Source: JBMDXB01 sp048594885 (GTDB lineage Bacteria > Acidobacteriota > Vicinamibacteria > Vicinamibacterales > 2-12-FULL-66-21). Taken from it: a stretch of 64,000 nucleotides of DNA. Below, one piece after another: positions 8,610 through 16,385 of the stretch. The number at the start of each line of letters is the position of its first letter. Within the stretch, counting starts at the first letter, position 1. The stretch is taken from contig JBMDXB010000160.1 of NCBI GenBank assembly GCA_048594885.1, forward strand, positions 1 to 64,000, in the 5' to 3' direction. Both the position numbers and the translations under genes were made by a program. A model generated the notes under the pieces. That model did not search any database, was not told where the DNA came from, and was given only the letters and a program-made list of their open reading frames with translations.

Positions 8610-9127
8610 CCTTTGGCTACCTTTACCATGGAGGGCCGCAGCAGCCGGTCGCCGAGCATGTACCCCCGCCTGAATTCCTCGATGATCTCTCCCTCGCGGC
8701 GGCCTTCGGCCGCCTCGTGCACGACCGCCTGATGGTAGTGCGGATCGAAATCGGCTCCGACGGCTGCGATCGGCCGGACGCCGCGCTTGCGCAGCAGATC
8801 CGTGAGCTGCCGGTGAATCAGCTCGACGCCGCGGCGGAACGCTTCAACGCCTTCGGTTCCTGGTTCAGCGCCGAGCGCGCGCTCGAGATCGTCGACGAGC
8901 GGCAGCAGATCGCCGAGCAGATCCGCCGCCACCGTGTCGGAGAGCGTCTGTCGCTCTCGTTCGATGCGCTTGCGATAGTTGTCGAACTCGGCCGACTTGC
9001 GGAGCAGCAGGTCGTAGTACTCGTCGCGCTGACGGACGACCTCCTCCGTATCGACGGCCGGGCCAGGGCCGAGGTCCGCAATCGGCGCGTCGGTTTCCTT
9101 GATGATGTCTTCTTGGTTGTCTTCCAC
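8606..9127 (-). CDS. grpE: Nucleotide exchange factor GrpE
   Basis: 173 residues. It releases ADP from DnaK. An acidic N-terminal tail is followed by the long dimer helix (RDEYYDLLLRKSAEFDNYRKR, about 33-53) and the C-terminal wing with the GrpE signature (VGADFDPHYHQAV, then EGEIIEEFRRGYMLGDRLLRPSMVKVA). GTG start (ME DNQEDI). It begins 18 nt after the hrcA stop, and its own stop is shared with the dnaJ start (GTGA), so the three genes are co-transcribed. Confidence 0.95.
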   Translation of the reverse strand: MEDNQEDIIKETDAPIADLGPGPAVDTEEVVRQRDEYYDLLLRKSAEFDNYRKRIERERQTLSDTVAADLLGDLLPLVDDLERALGAEPGTEGVEAFRRGVELIHRQLTDLLRKRGVRPIAAVGADFDPHYHQAVVHEAAEGRREGEIIEEFRRGYMLGDRLLRPSMVKVAKG

Positions 9128-9145
9128 AGTCCCGTCCCGAAACGT

Positions 9146-10195
9146 TCAGCCCTTCGCGGTCACCATCCGGTTGATGGCCTTCGAGAGGCTGTCGACCGCG
9201 TTGATCGCGCGCGAATAGTGCATCCGCGTCGGACCGATCACGCCGATCGCCCCCTTGCCGTGGCCGTCCGAGTACGTCGTCGCGACCAGGCTGAAGCGCT
9301 GGAGGTCCGGCGCATGATGCTCCGAACCGATCACCACGGTGAGCGCGCCGCCGCTGTTCAAGTATTCGTCGAGCAGCTTCACCAGCCGCGTCTTCTCCTC
9401 GATCATGCGCAGCAGCGTGCGCAGCGTGCCGAGGGCGATCTCCGGATCTTCGCCGATGGCCTCGTCGAGCAACAACGACGTGCCCTGAATGAACACGTCG
9501 GGCGCGCTCGCCATGCCCTCGAACGTCGCCGAGGCCAGCCGCAGCGCGCGCGCCATCAGCGCATCGTACAGCGTGCGCTCTTCACGAAGGCGTTCAACAA
9601 TCGCGCCGCGCACCTGCTCGAGCGAGCGGCCCCTGAATTCCTGATTGAGGTAGTTCGCCGCCTGCTGCAGCTCCGCCGGACTGCAATCCTCAGGCGCCTC
9701 GACGACCTTGTGGACGACGTGTCCGCCGCCGGAGACGACGACCACGAGCACTTTGCCGCCGTCGAGCGGCACGAAGTCGAGATGCTCGAGAGCGGTCGAG
9801 TCCGCCGGCGGCGCAACGGCGAACGCAACTTGGTGCGATGCGCGCGAGATTTCCTGCGACGCGTGCGACAGCATGTCGCCTACCGTCCCGGCGCTGCGCA
9901 GCCGTGCCTCGACGTGCGGCGTCGTTCGCGCAGAGCGCCGCTCCGAGAGCAGCAGATCGACGTACGCACGGTAACCGAGGTCCGTCGGCACCCGGCCGGC
10001 GGACGTGTGCGGCTGGCGGACGTAGCCGGCCTCCTCGAGCCGCGCCATGACGTTCCTCAGCGTGGCCGAGGAGACCCCGAAGCCGCGGCTGGCCAGCCAC
10101 AAGGAGGACACCGGCTCGCCTCCGTCAATATAGGCCTGCACGAGGACGGCAAGGATCCGTCTATCCCGTTCCGAAAGCGGAGGATGGCGTGACAT
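9146..10195 (-). CDS. hrcA: Heat-inducible transcription repressor HrcA
   Basis: 349 residues. Represses class I heat-shock genes by binding CIRCE. The N-terminal winged helix (about 1-75: LSERDRRILAVLVQAYID, SSATLRNVMARLEEAGYV) and the C-terminal GAF-like/insert domains (LDFVPLDGGKVLVVVVSGGG; GAIGVIGPTRMHYSRAI) match the family in order and length. The ATG at 10195 lies 6 nt from a perfect CIRCE operator, and the AGGAG ribosome site touches the operator's edge, so bound HrcA should block both transcription and access to the start. First gene of hrcA-grpE-dnaJ-prmA. Confidence 0.96.
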   Translation of the reverse strand: MSRHPPLSERDRRILAVLVQAYIDGGEPVSSLWLASRGFGVSSATLRNVMARLEEAGYVRQPHTSAGRVPTDLGYRAYVDLLLSERRSARTTPHVEARLRSAGTVGDMLSHASQEISRASHQVAFAVAPPADSTALEHLDFVPLDGGKVLVVVVSGGGHVVHKVVEAPEDCSPAELQQAANYLNQEFRGRSLEQVRGAIVERLREERTLYDALMARALRLASATFEGMASAPDVFIQGTSLLLDEAIGEDPEIALGTLRTLLRMIEEKTRLVKLLDEYLNSGGALTVVIGSEHHAPDLQRFSLVATTYSDGHGKGAIGVIGPTRMHYSRAINAVDSLSKAINRMVTAKG

Positions 10196-10201
10196 GGCTC
10201 C

Positions 10202-10228
10202 TTAGCACTCGCCCGCGTGGAGTGCTAA
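10202..10228. promoter_or_regulatory. CIRCE operator
   Basis: TTAGCACTC (10202-10210), nine bases, GAGTGCTAA (10220-10228). This is the exact CIRCE consensus bound by HrcA and sits directly before hrcA. Confidence 0.97.
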
Positions 10229-10234
10229 AGAGAA

Positions 10235-10240
10235 ATTATA
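10235..10240 (-). promoter_or_regulatory. Minus-10 element of the hrcA operon
   Basis: On the minus strand TATAAT lies 6 nt upstream of CIRCE, so the transcript would start in or just before the operator. No convincing -35 hexamer is seen 16-18 nt further upstream. The whole promoter fits between CIRCE and the 3' end of the amidohydrolase gene. Confidence 0.65.
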
Positions 10241-10246
10241 CATGAC

Positions 10247-11575
10247 TTACAGGCCGGCTCTGGATACGAGGTCGCTGGCCGCGGTTCGGGCAAGTGCCGA
10301 CACTTCGAGACGGTCGAGCTGGGTGGGCTGAAAATCTCTCACGAGCACGCGGCCGTCGACCATCGTCAGCCGCACATCCGTGCCGCGCGCCGCGTATACG
10401 AGCGTCGACCATGGATCCCGGTCGGGAGCGAGGTGCGGCCGGTCGCGCTCGACGAGGATCAGGTCCGCGTGTTTGCCTGGCTCGATCGACCCGATCTCGT
10501 CGTCGAGCCCAAGTGCTCGCGCGCCTTCCCGGGTTGCCATCCACATGGCGTCGCGCGCGCTCAGCTCGCCGGGCGAACGGCGGACGGCCTGAAGCGCGGC
10601 GGCGAGCCGCATCTCGTCGAACATGTCCAGCCGGTTGTTGCAGGCGGCGCCATCCGCGCCGAGTGAGACGGAGATGCCGCGCTGTCGCATCTCGACGACG
10701 GGGGCAAGGCCGGACCCGAGCTTGAGGTTGGAACCGGGGCAGTGGAGGACCTTCACGTCGCGCTCGGCGAGCAGCTCCTGCTCGCGCTCCGTGACCCACA
10801 CGCAGTGCGCGGTGCAGAGCAGCGGCGTTGCCAGGCCCGTCGCCGCGAGGTACTCGAGGTTCGAGTGCCCGCCGGACAGCGCGCGCACCACTTCGACCTC
10901 GTCGCGCGACTCCGACGCGTGTGTGTGGACAATCGTGTGCTCGCGTGCCGAGAGCGACGCGACGGCTTCGAGCAGCTCGCGCGAGCAGGACACGGCGAAG
11001 CGCGGCGCAAAGGCCGCGCACAGCCGGCCATCGGCCGCGCCGTCCCAACGCCGCTTCAGCGCGAGGCTCTCGTCGATCGAAGCCGCCGTCCTTTCCTGCA
11101 GGCGCGACGGCACCTCGCGGTCGGAGTCCATCATGCACTTGCCGACGACGGCGCGGATCCCGACGTCCGCGAGCGTCTCGAACACCACGTCCGTGTCGTG
11201 TACCGTCTCCATCGTCAGGACCGTGGTCGTGCCCGTCAGCAGCAGCTCGGATGCGGCGAGCAGCGTCGACGCACGAAGCGTCTCCGGCGTGTGCGCCGCT
11301 TCGAGCGGCCAGACGCGGCGCCGCAGCCACTCGAGGAGCGGCATGTCGTCCGCGAGCCCGCGGAAGAGCGTCTGACAGAGATGGACGTGCGTCTGGATGA
11401 AGCCGGGCAGCAGGTAGCCGCCGCCGGCGTCGATGACCGTGTCGCCGCTGATGCCGAGCGGCTCGGGTCCGACCGACGCGATCCGTCCGTCGCGCACGAA
11501 GACCGATCCCTCGACGACATCGAGCCGATCGTTCATCGTCAGGATGGTGGCGTTGCGGATGAGAGTCGAGGTCAC
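10247..11575 (-). CDS. Amidohydrolase of the MtaD/AtzB/SsnA type (probable aminohydrolase or deaminase)
   Basis: 442 residues. Metal-dependent amidohydrolase: PGFIQTHVHLCQTLFRGLADD (metal His pair, about 57-77), HTHASES, CTAHCVWVTERE and LGADGAACNN (metal Asp) match the subgroup that deaminates S-adenosylhomocysteine, methylthioadenosine, guanine or chlorinated triazines. The substrate cannot be fixed from sequence. GTG 11575 is chosen because VTSTLIRNATILTMN is the usual N-terminus; the frame stays open 81 nt further up, into the XdhC gene. It lies 10 nt after the XdhC-like gene, which suggests a link to purine breakdown. Confidence 0.85.
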   Translation of the reverse strand: MTSTLIRNATILTMNDRLDVVEGSVFVRDGRIASVGPEPLGISGDTVIDAGGGYLLPGFIQTHVHLCQTLFRGLADDMPLLEWLRRRVWPLEAAHTPETLRASTLLAASELLLTGTTTVLTMETVHDTDVVFETLADVGIRAVVGKCMMDSDREVPSRLQERTAASIDESLALKRRWDGAADGRLCAAFAPRFAVSCSRELLEAVASLSAREHTIVHTHASESRDEVEVVRALSGGHSNLEYLAATGLATPLLCTAHCVWVTEREQELLAERDVKVLHCPGSNLKLGSGLAPVVEMRQRGISVSLGADGAACNNRLDMFDEMRLAAALQAVRRSPGELSARDAMWMATREGARALGLDDEIGSIEPGKHADLILVERDRPHLAPDRDPWSTLVYAARGTDVRLTMVDGRVLVRDFQPTQLDRLEVSALARTAASDLVSRAGL

Positions 11576-11585
11576 GCGCGGCGTG

Positions 11586-12353
11586 CTACGTGCTGCGTGC
11601 GCGGCGCGTCGACGCAAGCGACAGCCGGTCGACGGCGACGCCGCGGCGCACGGCAATCAGCTCGGCGAGGATGCTGATCGCGATCTCGGCGGGCGTCACG
11701 GCGCCGATGTTCAGACCGATCGGCGCGTGCACGCGCTCGATGCATTCGATCGGCATGCCTTCGGTCACGAGGGCATCGGTGATGCGCGCGATCTTCGCCC
11801 GGCTGCCGATCAGGCCGAGATACTTGAAGTCCCTCGCGGCCAGCGCGCGCATCGCGTCGAGATCGTGCGTGTGGCCGCGCGTGACGATCACGACGCAGGC
11901 GGATGCCGGAATGTCCGTCCGGTGCAGCCACTCCGGAATCGGTTCGACGACGAGATCGGCGGTGGGGAAGCGGTCGCGGTTCGCGAACTTCTCGCGGTCG
12001 TCCACCACGTGGATCGAAAATCCGGCGTCGGCGGCCGAGCGCGCCAGATGCCAGCCGACGTGGCCGGCGCCGATGATGTACAGGTGCGGTGTGGGCTCGA
12101 GAGGATCGACGTGTACGTCCATACGTCCGCCGCAGATGAGGCCGTTTTCCTGCGCGAAGTCGTCGTTCAGCTCGTAGTGCAGCAGCGCCGGGCGCCCCGT
12201 GGCGAGCGCGTCGCGCGCCTTGCCGAGCGCCTCGTTCTCGTAACAGCCGCCGCCGATCGTGCCGACGGTCCGCCCGTCGGCGAACACGAGCATCTTGGCG
12301 CCGGCGCGCTGCGGCGTCGACCCTTGCGTCCGGACGATGGTGACGAGCGCCAC
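11586..12353 (-). CDS. XdhC/CoxI-family protein
   Basis: 255 residues from GTG 12353. XdhC-type proteins insert the molybdenum cofactor into xanthine dehydrogenase-like enzymes. An N-terminal XdhC domain (TIVRTQGSTPQRAGAKMLV, TIGGGCYE) precedes a C-terminal Rossmann domain (HLYIIGAGHVGWHLA, VVDDRE, YLGLIGS). The family usually has about 18 more residues first; the frame continues upstream as NEEVLAAAADALKRGEA to a CTG at 12407 that overlaps the preceding stop (CTGA), with no ATG, GTG or TTG there. The true start is therefore probably CTG 12407. No xanthine dehydrogenase subunit is in the window. Confidence 0.87.
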   Translation of the reverse strand: MALVTIVRTQGSTPQRAGAKMLVFADGRTVGTIGGGCYENEALGKARDALATGRPALLHYELNDDFAQENGLICGGRMDVHVDPLEPTPHLYIIGAGHVGWHLARSAADAGFSIHVVDDREKFANRDRFPTADLVVEPIPEWLHRTDIPASACVVIVTRGHTHDLDAMRALAARDFKYLGLIGSRAKIARITDALVTEGMPIECIERVHAPIGLNIGAVTPAEIAISILAELIAVRRGVAVDRLSLASTRRARST

Positions 12354-12403
12354 CGCCTCGCCGCGCTTCAGCGCGTCCGCCGCGGCCGCGAGGACTTCTT
12401 CGT

Positions 12404-13453
12404 TCAGATGAGGACCTCGATGCGCGCCTTCTTCTTCAGTTCCTCGACGAAGGAGTCGGCGCGCGTCTTCTTGTTCTTCTCGGTCAGATACTGGCGGATC
12501 TGCTGATCGACCTGCTCGAACGGCATCACCGAGGCGGCGCGGCGGTCCGTCACCTTGATGATGTGATAGCCGAACTGCGTCTCGACGATGCCGCTGATCT
12601 GGCCGGTCGGCAGCGCGAATGCCGCCTGGTCGAACGCCGGGACCATCTGCCCGCGCGGGAAGAAGTTCAGATCGCCGCCCTGCTGCGCGCTGCCGTCGGC
12701 CGAGTGCTGCTTGGCGAGCTGAGCGAAGTCCTCGCCGGCTTTGGCCTTCTTCAGCACGGCTTCGGCCTCGACGCGCGCCTTCTGCTTCGCCGCCGCATCG
12801 GCGTTCTCGTCGGCGCGGATCAGGATGTGGCTGGCGCGAACCGCTTCCGGCTGCTCGAACTCCTTCGGATTCTTCTGGTAGAAGTCGCGCGATTCCGCCT
12901 CGGTCGCCGGCTGCACGCTCGCGATCTCCGTCTCGACGAGCTTGTTGACGCCCATGTTGGTGCGCGCGTCCTCACGCAGCTTCTGTTCCGTCGTGCCGCG
13001 CTCCGCCAGCGCCTTCTTGAACGAGGCGTCGTCCTTGAACTGCTGGCGGATGCCGCGGATGAACTCGTCGATCTCGGTGTCCGGCACGGCGATGCTGCGC
13101 GCCTTCAGTTCCTGCGTGAGCACCGTGTAGGTGACGAGCTGGTCGAGGGCGCCGCGATAGACCTCGTCGCGCCGCTCGGCCGGCACCTGCTGGCCCTGGC
13201 TCGCTTCCATGTTCTTGATGAGGTGCTCGAACTCCGCGCGCGTGACGTCCTGGCCGTTGACGCGGGCGAGCACGTCGGGGAGTTGCGCGGGGACCGGTTT
13301 CGCGGGCTGAGAGGGCGCCGAGCCGGTGGTGGCCGCGGGCTGTGCGGTCTGCGCCGTCCGGGCGGTCGCTTCAGTGGCCTTGCGGCAGGAGGCCGCCGAG
13401 ATCAGCAACGCCGCCATCGTGGCGGCAGAGAGCGTTCGGGACAGTGAGATCAC
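12404..13453 (-). CDS. SurA/PrsA-like peptidyl-prolyl cis-trans isomerase lipoprotein
   Basis: 349 residues from GTG 13453. An envelope chaperone with a parvulin domain. The N-terminal signal has a hydrophobic core ending LLISAASC, a weak lipobox with Cys 23, then a Thr/Ala/Pro linker. A SurA N-domain (VLARVNGQDVTRAEFEHLI; Lys/Glu-rich helices) is followed by a rotamase domain (about 205-310: RASHILIRADENAD, GGDLNFFPRGQMVPAFDQAAF, ETQFGYHIIKV) and a charged C-terminal helix. AAGGAA lies 6 nt before the GTG. ATG 13483, or the longer frame to 13624, would extend the protein into repeat DNA and destroy the signal peptide, so they were not used. Confidence 0.88.
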   Translation of the reverse strand: MISLSRTLSAATMAALLISAASCRKATEATARTAQTAQPAATTGSAPSQPAKPVPAQLPDVLARVNGQDVTRAEFEHLIKNMEASQGQQVPAERRDEVYRGALDQLVTYTVLTQELKARSIAVPDTEIDEFIRGIRQQFKDDASFKKALAERGTTEQKLREDARTNMGVNKLVETEIASVQPATEAESRDFYQKNPKEFEQPEAVRASHILIRADENADAAAKQKARVEAEAVLKKAKAGEDFAQLAKQHSADGSAQQGGDLNFFPRGQMVPAFDQAAFALPTGQISGIVETQFGYHIIKVTDRRAASVMPFEQVDQQIRQYLTEKNKKTRADSFVEELKKKARIEVLI

Positions 13454-13514
13454 AGAGAGTTCCTTGCGTTCGAAAATGACCATCCATTGTAACCGCCCGG
13501 CGGCTCCGCCGGGG

Positions 13515-13795
13515 TCAACGCCGAGGTAGCCGAGATCGCCGAGAGCGCCGAGGGACCAAGCTGGCTCGGAGGCTCCGAGCCCGGTGTGCCGCGCTTCGCG
13601 CGGTGTGAGAGCGAGAGCGACCACAGACGTAAGCGCCGCGGCATTCGTTCGGCGTTTACGTCTGTGGCCGCTCTCGCTCTCACTACGCCGGCCGAAGGCC
13701 GGCGCACACCGGGCGTCGTACGTTCAAATCGTCGAGATGTCTCCGCGTCCTCGGCCCCTTCGCGGCCTCGGCGTTTCCCTTGCGCGAAGAGGCGT
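13515..13795. repeat. Large composite palindrome between the isomerase and PBP genes (family 10)
   Basis: The 358-nt gap 13454-13811 holds no gene. Its centre is a 28-bp inverted repeat, GTGAGAGCGAGAGCG.CCACAGACGTAA (13605-13632) against 13656-13683, one mismatch, with a further GCCG/CGGC pair in the 23-nt loop. Outer parts are GCCGAG words in tandem (13520-13555, e.g. GCCGAGAGCGCCGAGG) and their complement CCTCGGC (13748-13785). The whole reads as one nested hairpin about 280 nt long. Confidence 0.8.
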
Positions 13796-13811
13796 GCCCG
13801 CAGCGAATCAG

Positions 13812-16151
13812 CTAGAAGGAATGGAGATAGCAGATGTCCCGCGGCTCGGTGCCCGAGAGAAACGCCTCGCGGAAGACGCGCGGGCAGCCCGGAGCGGCGA
13901 TGCGCCCCGTGTCCTTGTCGATCTCGACGAACGTCACACCCCCGGGCGCGTCGAAAGAGCTTCCGGCGCGTCCGGCGAGCGCGCGCTTCATGAACGCCGT
14001 CCAGATCGGCAGCGCGGCCTGCGAGCCGCTCAGGCCGAGCGGCTGGTTCTCGTCGAGTCCGACCCATACAACGGTGAGCAACTCCGGTGTGAAGCCGACG
14101 AACCAGGCGTCGCGCAGGTCGTTGGTCGTACCGGTCTTGCCTGCCGCGTCAGCCGAGACGCCAGCGGAGCGCACGCCCGCGCCGGTCCCCTCGTTGATGA
14201 CACTGCGCATCATGTTCGTCACGAGATACGTCGTGTCCGCACGCGCGATCTGCTTCGGCTCGGCGACGGGCAGCGTGATCTCCCGTTCGCCGACGACGAG
14301 CTTGGCGATCGACCGTAGCGGTTGCACCGCGCCGCCGTTGGGGAAGAGCGTGTAGGCGGCCGCGATCTCGAACGGCGTCGCCTCGAAGACGCCCAGGGCG
14401 ATCGACGGATAGGGCCGTGGCGGTGTGCCGGCGCCGACGCGGCGCCACAGCGCGGCGACCTCGCCCCAACCGGCCCCCTCCGCCACCCGGATGGTGGCGA
14501 TGTTTCGCGACATCGCGAGCGCACGCCGGAGCGTGATTTCGCCGTCGTACTCGTCCTCGTAATTCCGCGGATCCCACGACTGCTCGTTGAACGTGAACGT
14601 CGTCGGCTCGTCCATCACGAGGCTGGCGGGCGTCACGTCGGTGCGGCCGTCCGCGTGCGCACGCTCGAACGCCGCCAGGTAGACGAACGGCTTGAACACC
14701 GACCCGGGCTGCCGGCGCGCTGCGGTGGCGCGGTTGTACTGGGATTGGTTGTAGGAGCGCCCGCCAACGAGCGCGAGCACATCGCCGGTGCGCGGGTCGA
14801 CGGCGATGAGCGCCGCCTGCGCGTTGCGCCGCTTGCGGCGGGCGAGCAGCTCGTCGACGCGGCTGAGGCCTTCGCGGACCGCTTCGTGCGCGATGCGCTG
14901 CAGGTGCAGGTCGAGCGTCGTGTAGACGTCAACGGCGCCGGTGGCGACCTTCGCGTGCTTGTCTTGCAGCTCCTGGCCGATGTGATCGACGAAGTAAGGC
15001 GCCTCGGCGTCGAGGGCGCGGACCGCCATCTGCAGCGGCTCGCGGGCGGACCGCTCCGCCGCCTCCTGGCTGATGAACCCGGCATCCGCCATCGCGCGCA
15101 GGACGATGTTGCGGCGCTCCTTCGCGCGATCGGGGTTCCGGAAGGGAGAGAGGCGCGACGGCGACTGGATGACGCCGGCTATCGTCGCCGCCTCCGTGAG
15201 CATCACGTTCGAGACGTCCTTGCCGAAGAACAGGCGCGCGGCCTCGCCGACGCCGTGAACGGCGAACGATCCGCGCTGCCCGAGCGAGACGTCGTTGAGA
15301 TAGAGCTGGAGGATCTGGTCCTTCGACAGCCGCCGCTCGAGCACGACCGACATGAACCACTCGGTCATCTTGCGGCGCAGCGTCTTTTCCGGCGTGAGGA
15401 ACGTGTTCTTGACGAGCTGCTGCGTGATCGTGCTGCCGCTGGCGAGATACTCCTTGTTGCCGAAGACGTTGCGCAGGATGGCGCCGGCGATCCCGATCGG
15501 GTCGATGCCGGGATGGTCGTAGAAGCGCCGGTCCTCGATCGCCAGGACCGCGTTGACCATGTGCTTCGGGATCATGTCGAGCGGCACGTCGCGCCGCTTC
15601 TGCCGCGCCGACGAGATCAGCGCGGTGATCAGCGGGGCGTCGAGCGTCACGCGATCGAGGCGCTGTTTCGCGCCGGGCAGCTCGAGCGCGGCGACCAGCG
15701 CCGGCTCGGGGGCCTTCGGCGCCCGAGGGGCGAACGCGACGCGCACCGGCTGTCCCTTGCGCGGTCCCTCGCGTGGAACGAGGAGCACGCCGTCACGAAC
15801 AATCGTGAACTCGCCGGGCTGCTGCGCCTGCGTGCGGTGCGTGTACCCGAGGTCGTTGAGACGGTCGACGAGCTGCGTGATCGTCAGCGCCTGACCGCGC
15901 CGCAGCTCGAAGGGGCGCGCGAACACCCGCGGATCCGCCCGCTGCATGTCGCCGGCCAGACGCGCGTCGATCATGCGCGAGAAGACGGTCCAGTAGTAGC
16001 CGAGGAACGCCGACAGCACGACCCCGAGGATCGCGGCGGCCAACGCCGCCCGCCGCAACCACTTGCGCCGCCGCGCGTTGGCCGACGCCTTCGCCTTGGC
16101 CTTCGGCGCCGCGGCCGGTGGTGATGTCGATGTCCGGGGCACTGCACACAT
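13812..16151 (-). CDS. mrcB: Bifunctional penicillin-binding protein, PBP1b type
   Basis: 779 residues. Polymerises and cross-links peptidoglycan at the inner membrane. A short basic cytoplasmic tail rich in Ala/Lys, one membrane helix (about 34-56: LAAAILGVVLSAFLGYYW), a UB2H-like domain typical of PBP1b (ARPFELRRGQALTITQLVDR), a glycosyltransferase-51 domain with the catalytic Glu in AIEDRRFYDH and GSTITQQLVKN, and a transpeptidase domain with SVFK (nucleophile Ser), SRN and KTGTTND. It ends in a short tail with two Cys. ATG 16151 overlaps a TACAAT hexamer, so the true start could instead be the GTG three codons on. Upstream is a divergent gap shared with bshB1. Confidence 0.93.
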   Translation of the reverse strand: MCAVPRTSTSPPAAAPKAKAKASANARRRKWLRRAALAAAILGVVLSAFLGYYWTVFSRMIDARLAGDMQRADPRVFARPFELRRGQALTITQLVDRLNDLGYTHRTQAQQPGEFTIVRDGVLLVPREGPRKGQPVRVAFAPRAPKAPEPALVAALELPGAKQRLDRVTLDAPLITALISSARQKRRDVPLDMIPKHMVNAVLAIEDRRFYDHPGIDPIGIAGAILRNVFGNKEYLASGSTITQQLVKNTFLTPEKTLRRKMTEWFMSVVLERRLSKDQILQLYLNDVSLGQRGSFAVHGVGEAARLFFGKDVSNVMLTEAATIAGVIQSPSRLSPFRNPDRAKERRNIVLRAMADAGFISQEAAERSAREPLQMAVRALDAEAPYFVDHIGQELQDKHAKVATGAVDVYTTLDLHLQRIAHEAVREGLSRVDELLARRKRRNAQAALIAVDPRTGDVLALVGGRSYNQSQYNRATAARRQPGSVFKPFVYLAAFERAHADGRTDVTPASLVMDEPTTFTFNEQSWDPRNYEDEYDGEITLRRALAMSRNIATIRVAEGAGWGEVAALWRRVGAGTPPRPYPSIALGVFEATPFEIAAAYTLFPNGGAVQPLRSIAKLVVGEREITLPVAEPKQIARADTTYLVTNMMRSVINEGTGAGVRSAGVSADAAGKTGTTNDLRDAWFVGFTPELLTVVWVGLDENQPLGLSGSQAALPIWTAFMKRALAGRAGSSFDAPGGVTFVEIDKDTGRIAAPGCPRVFREAFLSGTEPRDICYLHSF

Positions 16152-16180
16152 TGTATCGGCACGACGGAACTGGAATCACA

Positions 16181-16324
16181 GAACACGGAGCAACGGAGCA
16201 ACGGAGGCTGTCAGGTAAGGTTGGCAGCGACTTCGAACGGGTCAGCAAAGCCGCCGGACTCACGTGAAGCTCTCGACCCTCTTCTCAAAACAAAAGAGCT
16301 CCGTTACTCCGTTGCTCCGTGTTC
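16181..16324. repeat. Inverted pair of CGGAGCAA arrays in a divergent promoter region (family 11)
   Basis: A 26-bp arm (16181-16206: GAACACGGAGCAACGGAG then caacggag) is matched on the opposite strand by 16299-16324 with one mismatch. The arms are 92 nt apart. The gap 16152-16385 lies between the divergent mrcB and bshB1 genes; I see no gene between the arms. More CTCCG words follow to about 16345. Confidence 0.75.
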
Positions 16325-16385
16325 CGTATTTCTCCGTTCTCTCCGCCGCCTCCGCTTCTCCCAGACAAGCGGCTACACTGGTGCG

